In this document: positions 61,093-64,000 of the stretch, in pieces
Numbering within the stretch: position 1 is the stretch's first letter
Layout of the letters: each line of letters opens with the position of its first letter
Assembly (NCBI RefSeq): GCF_014650875.1
Contig: NZ_BMVU01000004.1
Coordinates: forward strand, 182,376-246,375
Length of the DNA: 64,000 bases
Direction of reading: 5' to 3'
Source: Streptomyces minutiscleroticus
Lineage (GTDB): Bacteria > Actinomycetota > Actinomycetes > Streptomycetales > Streptomycetaceae
Made by a program: the position numbers and the translations under genes
The notes under the pieces: model-generated
What the model was told of the DNA's origin: nothing
Databases searched by the model: none
What the model saw: only the letters and a program-made list of their open reading frames with translations

Positions 61093-62657
61093 GCCCGCTC
61101 CCTCAGCTCGCGCCGCAGGATCTTGCCCGAGGCGGCCCGCGGCACCGCGTCGGTGAAGACGACCCGCCGGACCTTCTTGTACGGGGCGACGCGCGCGGCG
61201 ACGTAGGCGATCACGTCGTCCTCGGTGAGGTCCCCCGCGTCCGGCTGGCGCACCACGTACGCCTGCGGCACCTCGTTGCGGTCCTCGTCCAGGACCCCGG
61301 TCACGGCGGCGTCCGCGATACCGGGATGCGTGAGCAGCAGCGCCTCCAGCTCGGCGGGGGCCACCTGGAAGCCCTTGTACTTGATGAGCTCCTTGACGCG
61401 GTCGACGACGTACAGCCAGCCGTCGGCGTCGACACGGCCGACGTCCCCGGTGTGCAGCCAGCCGTCCTCGTCGACCATCGCGTCGGTCGCCTCCGGGCGC
61501 CCCAGGTAGCCCTTCATCACCTGCGGGCCGCGGACCGCGATCTCGCCCGCCTCGCCGACGCCCAGGTCGCGGGCGGGGTCGTCGAGGGACAGGATGCGCA
61601 TCTCCGTGCCCGCGATCAGCTTGCCGACCGTCCCCGGGGGCGGGTCCTCGGCGTCCAGGGGCACCACGTGCGTCCCGGGCGACAGCTCCGTCATGCCGTA
61701 CGCCTGGCCCACGGGCGGCAGGCCGAGGCGGCGCGAGCAGGCGGCGGCCAGCTCCGCGTCCAGCGGCGCGGCCGCGCTGACCACGTGCCGCAGCGACGAC
61801 AGGTCGTGGCCGTCGACGGCCGGGTGCTTGGCGAGGGCCAGCACGATCGGCGGGGCCACGTACAGGTGGGTGATGCGGTGCCTCTCGATCGCGGCGAGGA
61901 AGGTGCCGAGGTCGAAGCGGGGCAGCACGACGACGGTGGCGCCGAGCCTGAGCGGGGCGTTCATGAGGGCCGTGAGGCCGTAGATGTGGAAGAAGGGCAG
62001 GACCGCCAGGACGCGGTCGCCCGGGGCCGCCGACGCGGCGGGTTCGAGCTGGGCGAGGTTGGTGGCGATGTTGCGGTGGGTGAGCATGACGCCCTTGGGG
62101 ACGCCGGTGGTACCGGAGGAGTACGGGAGGGCCGCGACGTCCTGCGCCGGGTCGACGGCGACCCGCGGCTCGGGGGCCTCGGTGCCGAGCATGGCGAGCA
62201 GGGAGCGGTGTCCCTCCGCCCGGTCGCAGACGAGGATCTCCTCGACGCCGCCCGCGAGGTCCGCGGCCGCCCGGGCGGTCCCCAGCAGCGGCGAGACGGT
62301 GACGATCCAGCGGGCGGCGCTGTCCGTGAGCTGCCGGGCGAACTCCTCGGCGGTGGCGAGCGGGTGCACGGTCGTGACGGCCGCCCCCGCGCGCGTGGCG
62401 GCGTAGAAGGCGACCGGGAAGGCGACGGTGTTCGGGCTGTGCAGGGCCAGGACGTCGCCCTTGCGCACGCCCGCCCCGGCGAGCCCGGCGGCCGCCCGCC
62501 GGTGGAAGGCGTCGAGCTGGGCGTAGGTCAGGGTGGTGCCGTCGACACCGTCGACGAGGGCGGGCAGTTCGCCGCGCGCGGCGGCGCCGCCCAGCACGGC
62601 GTCGTGGATGGGCAGGTCGACGACCGGTACGTCCGCGTACTCGCTGCGGAAGATCAT
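61089..62657 (-). CDS. Acyl-CoA ligase, 4-coumarate-CoA ligase type
   Basis: A 522-residue ANL-superfamily ligase. P-loop YSSGTTGVPKG (179-189), YGMTE (about 314-318), GWLHTGD and the hinge/C-terminal Lys in PRAASGKILRRE are intact. It closely resembles the characterised S. coelicolor cinnamate/4-coumarate:CoA ligase ScCCL (SCO4383), so it probably activates phenylpropanoid or related aromatic acids to CoA esters. It follows the acyl-CoA dehydrogenase gene (40 bases apart) and is coupled to the enoyl-CoA hydratase (ATGA). Confidence 0.9.
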   Translation of the reverse strand: MIFRSEYADVPVVDLPIHDAVLGGAAARGELPALVDGVDGTTLTYAQLDAFHRRAAAGLAGAGVRKGDVLALHSPNTVAFPVAFYAATRAGAAVTTVHPLATAEEFARQLTDSAARWIVTVSPLLGTARAAADLAGGVEEILVCDRAEGHRSLLAMLGTEAPEPRVAVDPAQDVAALPYSSGTTGVPKGVMLTHRNIATNLAQLEPAASAAPGDRVLAVLPFFHIYGLTALMNAPLRLGATVVVLPRFDLGTFLAAIERHRITHLYVAPPIVLALAKHPAVDGHDLSSLRHVVSAAAPLDAELAAACSRRLGLPPVGQAYGMTELSPGTHVVPLDAEDPPPGTVGKLIAGTEMRILSLDDPARDLGVGEAGEIAVRGPQVMKGYLGRPEATDAMVDEDGWLHTGDVGRVDADGWLYVVDRVKELIKYKGFQVAPAELEALLLTHPGIADAAVTGVLDEDRNEVPQAYVVRQPDAGDLTEDDVIAYVAARVAPYKKVRRVVFTDAVPRAASGKILRRELRERA

Positions 62658-62697
62658 GTCTGTGCCTTCCTGGAGCAGGGGAGTGCGACGACAGGCC

Positions 62698-63861
62698 CTA
62701 GTACGACTTGGGCAGGCCCAGGGTGGTGTGCGAGACGAAGTTGAGGATCATCTCCCGGCTGACGGGCGCGATCCGGGCGACGCGTGAGGCGGTGATGAGC
62801 GAGGCGAGGCCGAACTCCCTGGTCAGGCCGTTGCCGCCGAGGGTGTGCACGGACTGGTCGACGGCCCTCGCGCAGGCCTCGGCGGCCGCGTACTTGGCCA
62901 TGTTGGCGGCCTCCCCGGCGCCGGGGTCGTCGCCCGCGTCGTAGAGGTGGGCGGCCTTCTGCGTCATCAGGCGGGCCAGTTCGAGCTCGATGTGCGCCTG
63001 GGCCAGCGGGTGCGCGACGGCCTGGTGGGCACCGATGGGCGTCTTCCAGACGGTGCGCTCCCTGGCGTACGCGACGGCCCGCGCCAGCGCGTGGCGGCCC
63101 ATCCCGACGGCGAACGCGGCCGTCATGATGCGCTCCGGGTTGAGCCCCGCGAACAGCTGGAGCAGCCCCGCGTCCTCCTCCTCGCCGACCAGCGCGCCCG
63201 CGGGCAGCCGCACCTCGTCCAGGGTCAGCTCGAACTGCTTCTCCGGGGCGTGCAGTTCCATCTCGATCCGCCGCCGCCCGAAGCCGTCGGCGTCGCGCGG
63301 GACGATGAACAGACAGGGCTTGAGCCGGCCCGTGCGGGCGTCCCCGGTCCGGCCGACGATCAGCGTGGCGTCGGCGGTGTCGACGCCGGAGACGAAGACC
63401 TTGCGGCCGGTGACGATCCAGTCGGTGCCGTCCCGGCGCGCGGTGGTGGTGATGCGGTGGCTGTTGGAGCCCGCGTCGGGCTCGGTGATGCCGAACGCCA
63501 TGGTGCGGGTGCCGTCGGCGAGCCCCGGCAGCCAGGCCCGCTTCTGCTCCCCGGTGCCGAAGCGGGAGATCACCGTGCCGCAGATCGCGGGCGAGACGAC
63601 CATCATCAGCAACGGGCAGCCGGCCGCGCCCAGTTCCTCCAGGACGATCGACAGCTCGGCGATGCCGCCGCCCCCGCCGCCGTACTCCTCGGGCAGGTTG
63701 ACGCCGAGGTAGCCGAGCCGGGCCGCCTCCGCCCAGAGCTCGTCGGGGCGGCGGCCCTCGGCGGCGACGCGGGCGAGGTAGTCGCGGCCGTAGCGGCGGC
63801 CGAGGGCGGACACGGCGGAGCGGAGGGCCTTGCGCTCTTCGGTTTCCACGAGGGTGGTCAT
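62698..63861 (-). CDS. Acyl-CoA dehydrogenase
   Basis: A 387-residue flavoenzyme with the family signatures AFGITEPDAGSN (about 130-141) and GGNGLTREFGLASLITASRVARI near the C-terminus; the FAD/CoA layout is normal. It introduces the 2,3 double bond of acyl-CoA. ATG 63861 has CCCAGGAGCCGC before it; the in-frame start at 63966 is not supported. It is first in a four-gene operon with the ligase, enoyl-CoA hydratase and TetR, so the operon likely degrades a specific acid to acyl-CoA. Its promoter lies at the right edge of the window. Confidence 0.93.
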   Translation of the reverse strand: MTTLVETEERKALRSAVSALGRRYGRDYLARVAAEGRRPDELWAEAARLGYLGVNLPEEYGGGGGGIAELSIVLEELGAAGCPLLMMVVSPAICGTVISRFGTGEQKRAWLPGLADGTRTMAFGITEPDAGSNSHRITTTARRDGTDWIVTGRKVFVSGVDTADATLIVGRTGDARTGRLKPCLFIVPRDADGFGRRRIEMELHAPEKQFELTLDEVRLPAGALVGEEEDAGLLQLFAGLNPERIMTAAFAVGMGRHALARAVAYARERTVWKTPIGAHQAVAHPLAQAHIELELARLMTQKAAHLYDAGDDPGAGEAANMAKYAAAEACARAVDQSVHTLGGNGLTREFGLASLITASRVARIAPVSREMILNFVSHTTLGLPKSY

Positions 63862-64000
63862 GCGGCTCCTGGGGATGAGGGGCGGCCGGGCCGTCCGGGA
63901 CGGGGGCGGTCGTTCGTGGCGTGCCGCGCTCGGGGGCCGGGGGGGTGCCCCTATGTGTTTGGTCAAGGTCGAAGGCCAGTAGGTTCGTGTGGTTGAGGGC
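63862..64000 (-). promoter_or_regulatory. Upstream region of the acyl-CoA operon (cut by window edge)
   Basis: 139 bases before the dehydrogenase start. An AT-richer segment near 63951-63985 could hold the operon promoter and TetR operator, but no clean -35/-10 or dyad is seen, and the region is cut by the window edge. Confidence 0.3.

Overview
The window is typical Streptomyces chromosome. Base composition is very high in G+C, coding third positions are almost all G or C, GTG starts are common, and the families are actinobacterial (DmdR1-type iron repressor, futalosine menaquinone genes, UdgX, SCO4402 family, penicillin-binding-protein-associated-type Ser/Thr kinases). From memory, and unchecked, many genes match the S. 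coelicolor SCO4383 to SCO4550 interval read in reverse, with far fewer genes in between. I see no tRNA, rRNA, CRISPR array, prophage, insertion sequence or biosynthetic gene cluster.

Layout. 1-3.6 kb: surface-glycan genes (acyltransferase cut by the window edge, bifunctional polysaccharide deacetylase/glycosyltransferase, small membrane protein). 3.9-5.7 kb: GH18-like lipoprotein and a degenerate amidohydrolase. 5.7-25.6 kb: six genes of futalosine-type menaquinone synthesis (mqnC, mqnA, mqnE, ubiX-like, mqnP, mqnL), scattered among a prepilin peptidase, a Ser/Thr kinase, a cold-shock gene, a broken acyl-CoA synthetase, a thiolase / FabG4 / MaoC / TetR lipid module arranged like mycobacterial fadA2-fabG4-htdX, a UdgX glycosylase, and Lrp and GntR regulators. 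25.7-37.2 kb: a PQQ-propeller kinase, VOC protein, TetR, PPOX oxidase, GNAT, flavin monooxygenase, MFS pump and AraC regulator. 37.2-42.7 kb: a regulatory patch with an RsbW-like ATPase, EF-hand protein, STAS anti-anti-sigma, and an ECF sigma with its ZAS/MDMPI anti-sigma. 42.8-51.9 kb: purU, SCO4402 family, a truncated binding lipoprotein, an ATQY-repeat membrane protein, a TPR/XRE-type regulator, a primase-polymerase-like protein and an ABC exporter. 51.9-57.5 kb: an orphan leader-peptide/hairpin transcript, PAS-GAF protein, SIS protein, dmdR1 and an alpha/beta hydrolase. 57.5-64 kb: pdxH, citrate synthase 2, and a TetR / enoyl-CoA hydratase / 4-coumarate-CoA ligase-like / acyl-CoA dehydrogenase operon.

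Working together. The mqn genes supply the early dehydratase and aminofutalosine synthase steps, the cyclase, and the late prenylation and decarboxylation with its prenyl-FMN cofactor. mqnB, mqnD and the aminofutalosine deaminase must lie elsewhere. Two acyl-CoA modules (13-17 kb and 59.7-63.9 kb) each have a local TetR gene.

Most unusual signals: a promoter, strong ribosome site, 12-codon ORF and long hairpin on the minus strand at 52.2-52.0 kb with no gene to control; repeated copying of gene 3' ends past their stop codons at several convergent or terminal sites; an acyl-CoA synthetase with a large internal deletion plus a start-proximal frameshift; an amidohydrolase lacking its metal site beside mqnC; and a citrate synthase with Glu replacing the catalytic Asp.
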